A stretch of DNA of 6,688 bases from Parachlamydiales bacterium (GTDB taxonomy: Bacteria > Chlamydiota > Chlamydiia > Chlamydiales > Simkaniaceae), in assembly GCA_030641465.1 (NCBI GenBank), contig DAOWHK010000028.1:1-6688 (forward strand). Reading direction: 5' to 3'. Within the stretch, counting starts at the first letter, position 1; each line of letters opens with the position of its first letter. Of this stretch, positions 1 through 5,643 are shown piece after piece. A program made the translations under genes and the position numbers. The notes under the pieces are model-generated. The model was not told where the DNA came from. It was given only the letters and a program-made list of their open reading frames with translations, and did not search any database.

Positions 1-36
1 CATTGCCGGTCGGCAAGGCGCGAGTGAGGATAAAAT

Positions 37-89
37 TCTAAAAAAAACTGACGAAGTCAAAGCTCAATTCTTGAATCGTTTTGTGTATA
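37..89 (+). repeat. Left copy of an edge repeat
   Basis: Bases 71-89 match the reverse complement of 6630-6648 at 18 of 19 positions. A weaker similarity continues outward to TCTAAAAA at 37-44, matching the reverse complement of 6681-6688, with a length difference of about 6 bases between. The two copies are therefore inverted relative to each other. Each lies just beyond the stop codon of its neighbouring gene. Confidence 0.5.
40..59 (-). terminator. Weak candidate terminator for isocitrate dehydrogenase
   Basis: Read on the minus strand, TGAC-TTC-GTCA (59-49) forms a four-base stem, extendable by one wobble pair, and is followed by a run of eight T (47-40). It lies about 45 bases after the stop of the dehydrogenase gene. 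The stem is short and the call is tentative. Confidence 0.25.
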
Positions 90-104
90 CTTGCCCGACT
101 AGAA

Positions 105-1529
105 CTAAGCTGTCGAATAGGCGGGTTTGTCATCCATAGTGTAAATATTTTCGGTCTTAATAATGTCAAGATCACTCTTTACTAAAGAATTTAGAAGTCC
201 GACAATCATTTCTTGTGTGCACTTGGACTTTGATACAAACCGGCACCGCCACTGCTCAATACAAAAAGTTTCTTCCATCCCTTCTGGAAAAACCTTGACT
301 CCGCGATTAGTAATCAAATCAAGCTTCATAGGATCAAATGATTGTTGACATCTTTTGATAAAATCACCAACTTCTTCTTTCGAATAAATAAAGACGTCAC
401 ACCCAACGAGGACGCGTTTTGCATTTGAAGTCATGAGTATTCGAGTGTTTTTTGCACTCTCTTTTTCCGCTAAGTATGCAACCGATGGAAGTTTTGTAGG
501 TTTTTTGCCAATATTTTGAATTACCCCATCTGCGAACTCTTTAGTTCCAACTTTTTGCTGGCTGACACCTTCTTTAAAAATATCGTAGGTGTGGAGACCA
601 TCTTCAATTGTTTTAAGCCAAGCATTGTGCATTTTTGTTGCAGCATCTGTTTGACCAATATGAATAAGCATCATGACCCCTGCGAGCATTAGAGCTGAAG
701 GATTTGCCATGTTTTGGCCTGCACGCCTAGGGGCTGATCCGTGAATGGCCTCGAACATCGCTCCATGAACTCCGATGTTTGCAGAGCCAACAAGCCCTAC
801 TGATCCGCTAATTTGGGCCGCAACATCTGATAAAATATCACCATAGAGATTTGGCAGGACAATGACATCAAAAGCCTCTGGTGTGTCCGCAAGTTTTGCA
901 GCCCCAATGTCAATGATCCAGTGCTCATTTTCAATCTCGGGATACTCTTTTGCCACTTGCTCATAAACCTCATGAAACAAACCATCAGAAAATTTCATAA
1001 TGTTGTCTTTCGTAAAGCAAGTAACTTTTTTTCTGCCATATTTTTTTGCATATTCAAAAGCGTAACGGATGATTTTTTCACTTCCCTGCCTGGAGATAAT
1101 TTTAATCGACTCGCAAACATCAGGTGTCTGCCGATACTCAATTCCAGCATAGAGATCTTCTTCATTCTCCCGAACAATCACAACGTCCATGTTTGGATGT
1201 TTCGTATCGATATAAGGAGCATAAGCAACGCATGGTCTAATATTAGCATACAGCCCAAGAGATGTGCGAATTGTCACATTTAAGCTCTTAAAACCACCAC
1301 CTTGAGGTGTGGTGATAGGAGCTTTCAAAAAAGCTTTTGTACGTTTAATAGATTCCCAGGTGGAGTCTTCAATTCCAGTCGGATGTCCTCGCAAATAGAC
1401 CTTTTCCCCAATTTCCACAGTTTGAATATCAAGCTCTGCGCCAGCAGCTTCTAAAACTTTTAAAGTTGCGTCCATAATTTCTGGGCCAATGCCATCGCCA
1501 TGAGCCACTGTGATTGGAATTTTTTCCAT
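105..1529 (-). CDS. icd: Isocitrate dehydrogenase, Rickettsia/Thermus type, probably NADP-dependent
   Basis: This cytoplasmic TCA-cycle enzyme decarboxylates isocitrate to 2-oxoglutarate and yields reduced nicotinamide cofactor. The 474 residues start with the family signature GDGIGPE (11-17). The substrate site is complete: S82, N84 and R88 in SLNVTIR, R98 in NIRP, R120 and Y127 in RENEEDLY, and K174 in FTKDN. Metal-binding aspartates fall at D207, D231 and D235, with the same 24-residue spacing as in the E. coli enzyme. The cofactor segment HGSAPRRAGQ (263-272) has two arginines where the E. coli NADP enzyme has Lys-Tyr; this suggests NADP but does not prove it. After the catalytic core (to about 345) comes an extra C-terminal domain of about 110 residues (about 370-460), known from the Thermus and Rickettsia forms and absent from E. 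coli Icd. The ATG at 1529 was chosen because the conserved N-terminus starts immediately; a weak AGG-containing ribosome site precedes it. The gene diverges from kdsD. Confidence 0.93.
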   Translation of the reverse strand: MEKIPITVAHGDGIGPEIMDATLKVLEAAGAELDIQTVEIGEKVYLRGHPTGIEDSTWESIKRTKAFLKAPITTPQGGGFKSLNVTIRTSLGLYANIRPCVAYAPYIDTKHPNMDVVIVRENEEDLYAGIEYRQTPDVCESIKIISRQGSEKIIRYAFEYAKKYGRKKVTCFTKDNIMKFSDGLFHEVYEQVAKEYPEIENEHWIIDIGAAKLADTPEAFDVIVLPNLYGDILSDVAAQISGSVGLVGSANIGVHGAMFEAIHGSAPRRAGQNMANPSALMLAGVMMLIHIGQTDAATKMHNAWLKTIEDGLHTYDIFKEGVSQQKVGTKEFADGVIQNIGKKPTKLPSVAYLAEKESAKNTRILMTSNAKRVLVGCDVFIYSKEEVGDFIKRCQQSFDPMKLDLITNRGVKVFPEGMEETFCIEQWRCRFVSKSKCTQEMIVGLLNSLVKSDLDIIKTENIYTMDDKPAYSTA

Positions 1530-1570
1530 CGAATACCTATCTCAAAATAATTTCCTTAATAACTTACCTA

Positions 1571-1597
1571 ATTATAGAATTTTTATCCAAAGATCAA
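1571..1597 (-). promoter_or_regulatory. Candidate promoter of isocitrate dehydrogenase
   Basis: On the minus strand a perfect -10 box TATAAT (1576-1571) follows TTGATC (1597-1592), which matches the -35 consensus at four of six bases. The 15-base spacer is slightly short. The predicted transcript would have a leader of about 35 bases before the ATG at 1529. It sits in the 82-base spacer shared with the divergent kdsD, so the two promoters must overlap. I could not pick an equally good plus-strand promoter for kdsD. Confidence 0.4.
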
Positions 1598-1611
1598 GTA
1601 AAATACAAGAC

Positions 1612-2574
1612 ATGGAACATTTAAAAGCCCTCTTTAAAAAACATCAGCAAAATATAGATCATTTTTTTCAGAAAATAGATATCGGCAGTGCAGAAAAAGT
1701 TCTGCAAGAATTGATTTTCTGCAAAGGAAGCGTCATATTTATAGGTGTTGGAAAAAGTGGGATTATCGCAGACAAACTCTCCAAAACGATGATCTCTACG
1801 GGGACAAAAGCGATCTTTTTGCCACCTGCAAATGCCCTGCATGGAGACATTGGGATTGTATCGCCTGAAGATTTAGTTGTAATTCTTAGTAAAAGTGGCG
1901 AGACAAAAGAGCTGCTAAGTCTTTTGCCATATCTTCATCAGAAAAAAATCAAAACAATGGCGTGGGTCTCAAATAAAGAATCTAAGCTTTATAAAGAGTG
2001 TAACCTCTCCGTTTATCTTCCCATGGGAGAAGAGCTTTGCCCCTTTGATTTAGCACCGACCACCTCGACTGCGATTCAGCTCATGTTTGGGGATATCCTC
2101 TCCGTAGCACTTATGCAAGCAAAAAAATTTAGCGTTGAAGATTTTGCTAAAAATCATCCGGATGGATCCCTTGGAAAAAAAATGACCCTAAAAGTTCATG
2201 ATCTGATGTTAAATCAAGAAAAGCTTCCTCTATGTCATCCAGAAGATTTACTTTCTGATGTTTTACCGATTTTATCGCAGAAAAGATGTGGCTGCCTGAT
2301 TGTTGCAAAAAATCAAAAAATGCTCGGGATTTTTACAGATGGCGATCTAAGACGTGCGCTTCAAAAAAACACGCCCAATTTACTAACTCAGTCAATGAAA
2401 GAGCTTATGACAAAATCCTGCCTTGCCATAAGCGGTGATGATTTTGCGATCACAGCTCTAAAAAAAATGCAAAAAGAGCCAAAAAAATGGGTTACAGAAC
2501 TTCCTGTAACCCACGAAGATAAACTCGTTGGACTCATCCGCATGCACGACATCGTGCAATCAGGGATTAATTAA
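1612..2574 (+). CDS. kdsD: D-arabinose-5-phosphate isomerase (KdsD/KpsF/GutQ family)
   Basis: This enzyme interconverts ribulose-5-phosphate and arabinose-5-phosphate, the first committed step toward Kdo, the inner-core sugar of LPS. The 320 residues match the family length (E. coli KdsD 328). An N-terminal SIS domain (about 30-170) carries GVGKSG (45-50), LHGD (76-79), SKSGETKE (93-100) and DLAPTTST (146-153), followed by HPDGSLG (182-188). K48, E100, E141 and H182 sit at a constant offset of 11 from the four residues I recall as important in E. coli KdsD (K59, E111, E152, H193). Two CBS domains follow (about 197-255 and 262-318), including GIFTDGDLRR (239-248). The ATG at 1612 is preferred over an in-frame GTG at 1510. 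The GTG form would add 34 residues without family counterpart and overlap the divergent dehydrogenase. The ribosome site is weak. The 3' end overlaps a convergent gene by 8 bases and contains that gene's apparent terminator. I use kdsD for the general role; paralogue naming (kpsF, gutQ) cannot be settled here. Confidence 0.93.
   Translation: MEHLKALFKKHQQNIDHFFQKIDIGSAEKVLQELIFCKGSVIFIGVGKSGIIADKLSKTMISTGTKAIFLPPANALHGDIGIVSPEDLVVILSKSGETKELLSLLPYLHQKKIKTMAWVSNKESKLYKECNLSVYLPMGEELCPFDLAPTTSTAIQLMFGDILSVALMQAKKFSVEDFAKNHPDGSLGKKMTLKVHDLMLNQEKLPLCHPEDLLSDVLPILSQKRCGCLIVAKNQKMLGIFTDGDLRRALQKNTPNLLTQSMKELMTKSCLAISGDDFAITALKKMQKEPKKWVTELPVTHEDKLVGLIRMHDIVQSGIN
2481..2513 (-). terminator. Intrinsic terminator of the helical-repeat gene, inside kdsD
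   Basis: TGGGTTACAG (2488-2497) and CTGTAACCCA (2504-2513) are perfect 10-base inverted arms with a six-base loop. Read on the minus strand, the hairpin is followed at once by seven T (2487-2481), the classic Rho-independent form. It lies 53 bases after the stop of the minus-strand repeat gene. On the plus strand no T run follows, so it should not stop kdsD transcription. The same bases encode the KKWVTELPVTH segment of the second KdsD CBS domain. Confidence 0.75.
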
Positions 2575-3256
2575 ACAGTTTTTCATGCTCGGGATCGTGA
2601 TCTGGGGCACTGGGGCCACGATCTGGAGTAGGAGATGGGGGTCTTCCTTGAAATTCTAGCAAATTATCCACAGCAATTGCATAGCCTTCTTCAAAATAAA
2701 CTAATCCTTCATTCTCTTTGTTTTCGATGTTGTTTAGACTGGCCTTCGCTGCAGCTCCATCGCCCTTTTGAGATCTAAGATCAGCAATTCTTATAAATAC
2801 ACAACTACGGTCATGGGTCGTTAATGTTGTATCATTTTTTGCTTGATATAGCCGAGTTAAGTTTGTCTCTTCTAAATATGGGGATTGAGGTCTACGCTCC
2901 TGATTAATAAAAAATGCTTCGTTGGCAATAAGGTGCTGAAAGGTGTCTGGGCCTCCATCTGGCATCCCTATAAATCCTTCATTTTTTTGAAAAATGGATA
3001 CAGCGCGAGCATATCCCAATGAAAAATGAAATGAATCATTTTTTATTAAATTTAAAGTTTTTAATGCATCCTCACCTAAACCCGAATCTGCCTGGAGCTC
3101 TGCAATACGTATTATAATACATGCGCGAGTGACTCTTGGTAAGTCGGGGTTCATTGATACGGGAAATAAAAATTTTATATCTGAGAATGCAGGATGCTTT
3201 CTAATCGTTTCAGGGTAGAGGATACGATCATAAGGTAAATCTATTATTGATGACAT
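2567..3256 (-). CDS. TPR-like helical-repeat protein of unknown function
   Basis: The 229-residue product has no signal peptide or membrane segment. It contains two related units about 106 residues apart. Unit 1 (about 44-90) reads TRACIIIRIAELQADSG, then ALKTLNLI, then LGYARAVSIF. Unit 2 (about 149-200) reads DRSCVFIRIADLRSQKG, then AKASLNNI, then EGYAIAVDNL. The pattern RIAxLQxxxG-A-x-x-x-L-x-x-I is typical of TPR-like helix pairs, and a PDxGP motif recurs after each unit. The tail (about 203-226) is proline-rich and acidic, probably disordered. Such proteins mediate protein-protein contacts; in intracellular bacteria some are secreted, but nothing here shows secretion. The ATG at 3256 has a good ribosome site (GGAG, nine bases upstream). 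It is convergent with kdsD, sharing the octamer TTAATTAA, which supplies both stop codons. I recognise no named family. Confidence 0.8.
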   Translation of the reverse strand: MSSIIDLPYDRILYPETIRKHPAFSDIKFLFPVSMNPDLPRVTRACIIIRIAELQADSGLGEDALKTLNLIKNDSFHFSLGYARAVSIFQKNEGFIGMPDGGPDTFQHLIANEAFFINQERRPQSPYLEETNLTRLYQAKNDTTLTTHDRSCVFIRIADLRSQKGDGAAAKASLNNIENKENEGLVYFEEGYAIAVDNLLEFQGRPPSPTPDRGPSAPDHDPEHEKLFN

Positions 3257-3345
3257 TTAATATTACTCCATTGTTATTAATTATATAATAACAATTATAA
3301 TTTAATTTATAATATTAATAAAGTGTTATTAAAATAAAAGTTAAT
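3257..3345 (-). promoter_or_regulatory. Extremely AT-rich upstream region of the helical-repeat gene
   Basis: Only about 8 of these 89 bases are G or C. Several TATAAT-like boxes occur on the minus strand, so the promoter cannot be placed uniquely. The best-supported elements are the ribosome site GGAG (minus strand of 3266-3269) and, next to it, a perfect inverted repeat described separately. The region also follows the stop of the upstream membrane-protein gene, but I see no GC-rich terminator stem there, so read-through is possible. Confidence 0.5.
3270..3295. repeat. Perfect inverted repeat centred on a TATAAT box
   Basis: ATTGTTATTA (3270-3279) and TAATAACAAT (3286-3295) are exact 10-base inverted arms. 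The six-base spacer reads ATTATA, which is TATAAT on the minus strand. The element abuts the ribosome site of the repeat gene. It could be an operator overlapping a -10 box, or a hairpin in the leader. No good -35 box lies at the usual distance, so promoter use is uncertain. Confidence 0.45.
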
Positions 3346-3774
3346 TTACAAGTCGCTGATAATGCGTGGTTTAAAGAAGGGTAAGGTGATGATGTCATTA
3401 TTAAGAGTGATTTTTATCCCGTAAAATAAGAATTTTTCTACAGAATCTAGCTTCACGATCTCGGCTTTTGGTATTTTCCTGAGGAGTTTACCGTTTAGGT
3501 AAAGCTCGAAGCTGTCCTTCAGGCAGACAAGCTTGTAGGGGTTCATTTCAAGGCGTGTGATCCGTTTATAGGGAATAAGGCCGTAGCTAATCAAGGCAAT
3601 GCTTGCAATAAAAGAGGTGGCTCCCCATCTCATTAAACTCTCTATTTCTGCAAATAGGCCCATATAAAACAGCAGCAGGGCTCCCGGAATTGCAGCAATA
3701 AAGCCTCGAGCAAGCATCCGTTTTTTCAAGATCTCAGAAATGGAGCTGTAGTATACTTGAAAACTCACTTGCAA
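3346..3774 (-). CDS. Small membrane protein with two helices and a beta-rich C-terminal domain
   Basis: The product has up to 142 residues. It has an amphipathic N-terminus with a KKR cluster (17-19), two hydrophobic segments (about 24-42 and 52-68) joined by a short acidic loop, and a C-terminal domain of about 70 residues rich in predicted strands, with motifs such as LYLNGKLLRKIPKAEI and ITLNNDIITLPFF. This helical hairpin followed by a small beta domain resembles bacterial PH-like (YcxB/DUF304-type) membrane proteins, a resemblance by layout only. The start is uncertain. No ATG is available near the 5' end; TTG at 3774 lies four bases after GGGA, and GTG at 3768 lies ten bases after it. 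It diverges from nhaD with only 18 bases between, so its promoter must lie within the 5' part of nhaD. Function unknown. Confidence 0.72.
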   Translation of the reverse strand: MQVSFQVYYSSISEILKKRMLARGFIAAIPGALLLFYMGLFAEIESLMRWGATSFIASIALISYGLIPYKRITRLEMNPYKLVCLKDSFELYLNGKLLRKIPKAEIVKLDSVEKFLFYGIKITLNNDIITLPFFKPRIISDL

Positions 3775-3792
3775 TTTTTCCCAAAAGATTGA

Positions 3793-5079
3793 ATGATGGT
3801 AGGTATGGATATACTAACACTTCCTCATATTTTACTTCTTGTCGTATTCGCAATTGGATATGTTGGTATTATCTTAGAGTTTTTCGTGAAAGTGAATAAA
3901 TCTGCAATTGCATTATTTATTGCTGTCATATGTTGGCTGATCTATTTTGTTGGAGAGCCGCAGCCACTCAGTATGAATCTCGAGTTTCTCTCATCTCATC
4001 TTAGTGACATCTCTGAGATTCTGTTTTTCTTGCTTGGCGCAATGACACTTGGTGAAATTATCGATGATCATAAAGACGTCAATACACTTACAGCGTATCT
4101 ACATACGAGAAATAAACGGAAAATGCTGTGGCTAATGACAGGGATTTCTTTTTTTCTTTCGGCAATTCTCGATAACTTGACAACGACAATCCTGATGATC
4201 TCCATTTTGCGCAAACTAGTCCCTCATAAAAAAGAACGATTTCTTGTTGCCTGTATGGTCGTTGTAGCGGCAAACGCTGGAGGTGCCTGGACACCTATTG
4301 GCGATGTCACAACCACTATGCTTTGGATTAATGGGCAGATCTCCACAATGAAAGTGATTACAGAGCTTTTCTTGCCAAGTGTCGTTTCCATTATCATCCC
4401 GCTTTTATTCTTTACTTGGAGAGTCAAAGGGGAGTATCCGGTTTCAGAAGTCAACTTTCGCGATGAGCCCTTAGAGCCAGGCGCCAATTTAGTCTTTGGA
4501 GCTGGAATTTGCTGCTTTCTTTTTGTGCCGGTCTTTAAGGCTCTAACAGGGATGCCACCTTATATGGGGATGCTCATCTCTCTTGCTATTCTTTGGCTAA
4601 TTACCGATATCTTACACCATAAGCATGAGCAGAGAAAGCATTTAAGAGTTCCGTTTATCCTCACCAAAATCGACGTGTCAAGCATTCTCTTTTTTTTAGG
4701 GATCCTTCTTGCAATTGATGCAATTGAAGCGACAGGCATTTTAAAATCTGCTGCGATGGCGCTGGATGAGGTAATTAAAAGTCAGGCAATTATTGCGACT
4801 TTCATTGGGATTGTATCAGCAATTATCGATAACGTCCCGCTGGTTGCTGCAACTATGGGGATGTATGATCTACAAACGCATCCTATGGACTCGCCTCTTT
4901 GGCTAATGATTGCGTATGCTGCCGGTACCGGTGGAAGTATTCTTGTGATGGGTTCCTCAGCAGGGGTTGCTCTCATGGGTCTTGAAAAAGTTGATTTTAT
5001 CTCCTATCTTAAGAAAATGAGCCTGCCAGTCCTTGCCGGCTACCTTCTCGGCATGCTCTTCTATGTCTATATTTTCTAG
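3793..5079 (+). CDS. nhaD: NhaD-type Na+/H+ antiporter
   Basis: This inner-membrane transporter of the ArsB/NhaD (ion transporter) superfamily exports Na+ or Li+ in exchange for protons, serving pH and sodium homeostasis. The 428 residues hold about 11-13 hydrophobic segments. Family signatures are all present: LDNLTTTILM (126-135), NAGGAWTPIGDVTT (161-174), IIDNVPLVAAT (344-354) and GTGGSILVMGSSAG (378-391). The two D-N pairs (127-128 and 346-347) belong to the two inverted halves and are the expected ion-site elements. The start is uncertain: ATGs occur at 3793, 3796 and 3805, none with a well-spaced ribosome site, and an AGG lies too close to the last. A -10-like TATACT at 3752-3757 lies inside the divergent small membrane-protein gene and would suit these starts. 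The stop TAG (5077-5079) overlaps a stop on the opposite strand belonging to a possible dead gene. Confidence 0.93.
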   Translation: MMVGMDILTLPHILLLVVFAIGYVGIILEFFVKVNKSAIALFIAVICWLIYFVGEPQPLSMNLEFLSSHLSDISEILFFLLGAMTLGEIIDDHKDVNTLTAYLHTRNKRKMLWLMTGISFFLSAILDNLTTTILMISILRKLVPHKKERFLVACMVVVAANAGGAWTPIGDVTTTMLWINGQISTMKVITELFLPSVVSIIIPLLFFTWRVKGEYPVSEVNFRDEPLEPGANLVFGAGICCFLFVPVFKALTGMPPYMGMLISLAILWLITDILHHKHEQRKHLRVPFILTKIDVSSILFFLGILLAIDAIEATGILKSAAMALDEVIKSQAIIATFIGIVSAIIDNVPLVAATMGMYDLQTHPMDSPLWLMIAYAAGTGGSILVMGSSAGVALMGLEKVDFISYLKKMSLPVLAGYLLGMLFYVYIF

Positions 5080-5191
5080 ATAGTTGACAGTTCGAAGTCT
5101 TCTTTGAGTGATTTGTAAAGACGGATCTGAATAACTCCGAAAATTCAATTTCAGCATCTTTTTTCGTAAAGCCCAAACTATAATTAGTTAG
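5076..5191 (-). pseudogene. Possible degenerate tail of a second gene, convergent with nhaD
   Basis: Minus-strand reading from 5191 gives LTNYSLGFTKKDAEI (5191-5147). A shift of frame near 5145 then allows IFGVIQIRLYKSLKEDFELSTI with a TAG at 5078-5076. The second part is free of low-complexity sequence and looks like a genuine, highly charged C-terminus. The join requires a frameshift, and the stop is shared with the nhaD stop region (TCTAGA). I do not recognise the product. It might belong to the gene interrupted by the neighbouring transposase, or the reading may be coincidental. Confidence 0.25.
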
Positions 5192-5474
5192 CTAGTGCTT
5201 CAAAAACCCATCTAAAGTTGAAATTTCGAAGTTCATCAGAGCTTTCTTCGGAGAAGGTAGCACTATTTTTCGATCATAGACTGCTTCTTCAACCATTGGG
5301 TCTCCTAGATTAAACCGCTGCTGTAAGAAGTAAATCCGAATCATTAACTTAAGTTTCATTGGTTTTCTGCCGAGCTTACCATCATAGAAAAGGTCCACAT
5401 CGCTTAGAAAAATCTCCGTACTTGTAATTTTTTTCTTCTGAGATAGAGAAGCGAGCCTGACCCCTAAAAGTCAT
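5184..5474 (-). pseudogene. Frameshifted N-terminal remnant of an IS5-family transposase
   Basis: IS5-family transposases typically begin with a short N-terminus rich in Lys/Arg, followed by a segment like 'RREKFLxEM', then a 'GRPPxxLxxMLRIYFLQQWYNLSDPAMEEALYD' region, then 'PDESTILNFRxxLE'. All of these are seen here in broken form: ATG at 5474 with MTFRGQARFSISEEK; a frameshift to KITSTEIFLSDVD; a deletion of about 15-20 residues where the 'IIPW..LIEPYYP' part should be; then KLGRKPMKLKLMIRIYFLQQ and RFNLGDPMVEEAVYD. After another shift the frame reads SDELRNFNFRWVFEALAN and stops at 5186-5184. The DDE catalytic domain is absent, so the fragment (about 90 of over 300 residues) is inactive. 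No clear terminal inverted repeats or target duplication were found. The longest single open stretch is 5192-5398. Confidence 0.8.
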
Positions 5475-5643
5475 CCCGAATTGGTTAAAAAAGAGGTTTT
5501 GCAAGAATTTCAAATTTAGTGGAGAAAATCAGGCCGACTTTCAAATAATTTCTATTATAGTCAGTGTTTTTTATTTAAGTAAATGTTGGGTGTTGTTATG
5601 TTTTTTTATTTTTATAATAAATATTAACAATAAGAGGTTAGTG
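5475..5643 (+). promoter_or_regulatory. Upstream region of the 323-residue gene
   Basis: No gene is seen here. A TATAAT box lies at 5613-5618, in a T-rich stretch, but has no convincing -35 partner at 16-18 bases. A second -10-like TATTAT lies near 5554. The ribosome site AAGAGG (5632-5637), six bases before ATG 5644, is strong and decides the start of the downstream gene. GAGGTTTTGCAAGAATTTC at 5493-5511 has the flavour of an IS5-type element end, but its orientation does not fit the adjacent transposase remnant. Confidence 0.4.

Larger units (their letters stand above)
2..139 (+). other. Possible 3' tail of a gene entering from the left edge
   Basis: A plus-strand frame is open from the left edge to a TAG at 137-139, giving 45 residues that include LKKTDEVKAQFLNRFVYTCP. 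It overlaps the 3' end of the convergent isocitrate dehydrogenase gene by 35 bases. The only support beyond openness is that a related sequence (T-x-E-K-x-Q then LNRFVY then x-P) can be read on the minus strand at the right edge. The single base difference within the shared core is a synonymous Arg change (CGT/CGG). I do not recognise the protein. It may be the decayed end of a repeated or mobile gene, or chance. Confidence 0.25.

Noticed and set aside
3..16. Inverted repeat TTGCC-GGTC-GGCAA at the left edge
   Set aside because: Five-base stem without a T run, possibly inside a truncated coding sequence; too short to call a terminator or site.
163..1283. Open frames antisense to the isocitrate dehydrogenase gene (for example 163-348 and 921-1283 on the plus strand)
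   Set aside because: They lie wholly inside a confidently identified gene, have no ribosome sites of note and no recognisable protein features.
1510..1611. GTG start giving KdsD 34 extra N-terminal residues
   Set aside because: The extension covers the intergenic promoter region, overlaps the divergent gene and has no counterpart in the family; the ATG at 1612 gives the normal length.
2593..2623. Seven-base inverted arms GATCGTG / CACGATC just after kdsD
   Set aside because: The loop is 17 bases and no T run follows on either strand; it lies in the proline-rich tail code of the repeat protein, so it is unlikely to be the kdsD terminator.
4088..4976. Minus-strand open frames inside nhaD (4088-4294, 4224-4487, 4782-4976)
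   Set aside because: Shadows of a well-supported membrane transporter gene.
5493..5511. GAGGTTTTGCAAGAATTTC as an insertion-sequence end
   Set aside because: It resembles IS5-type termini only loosely, its orientation does not fit the adjacent transposase relic, and no partner copy was found in the window.
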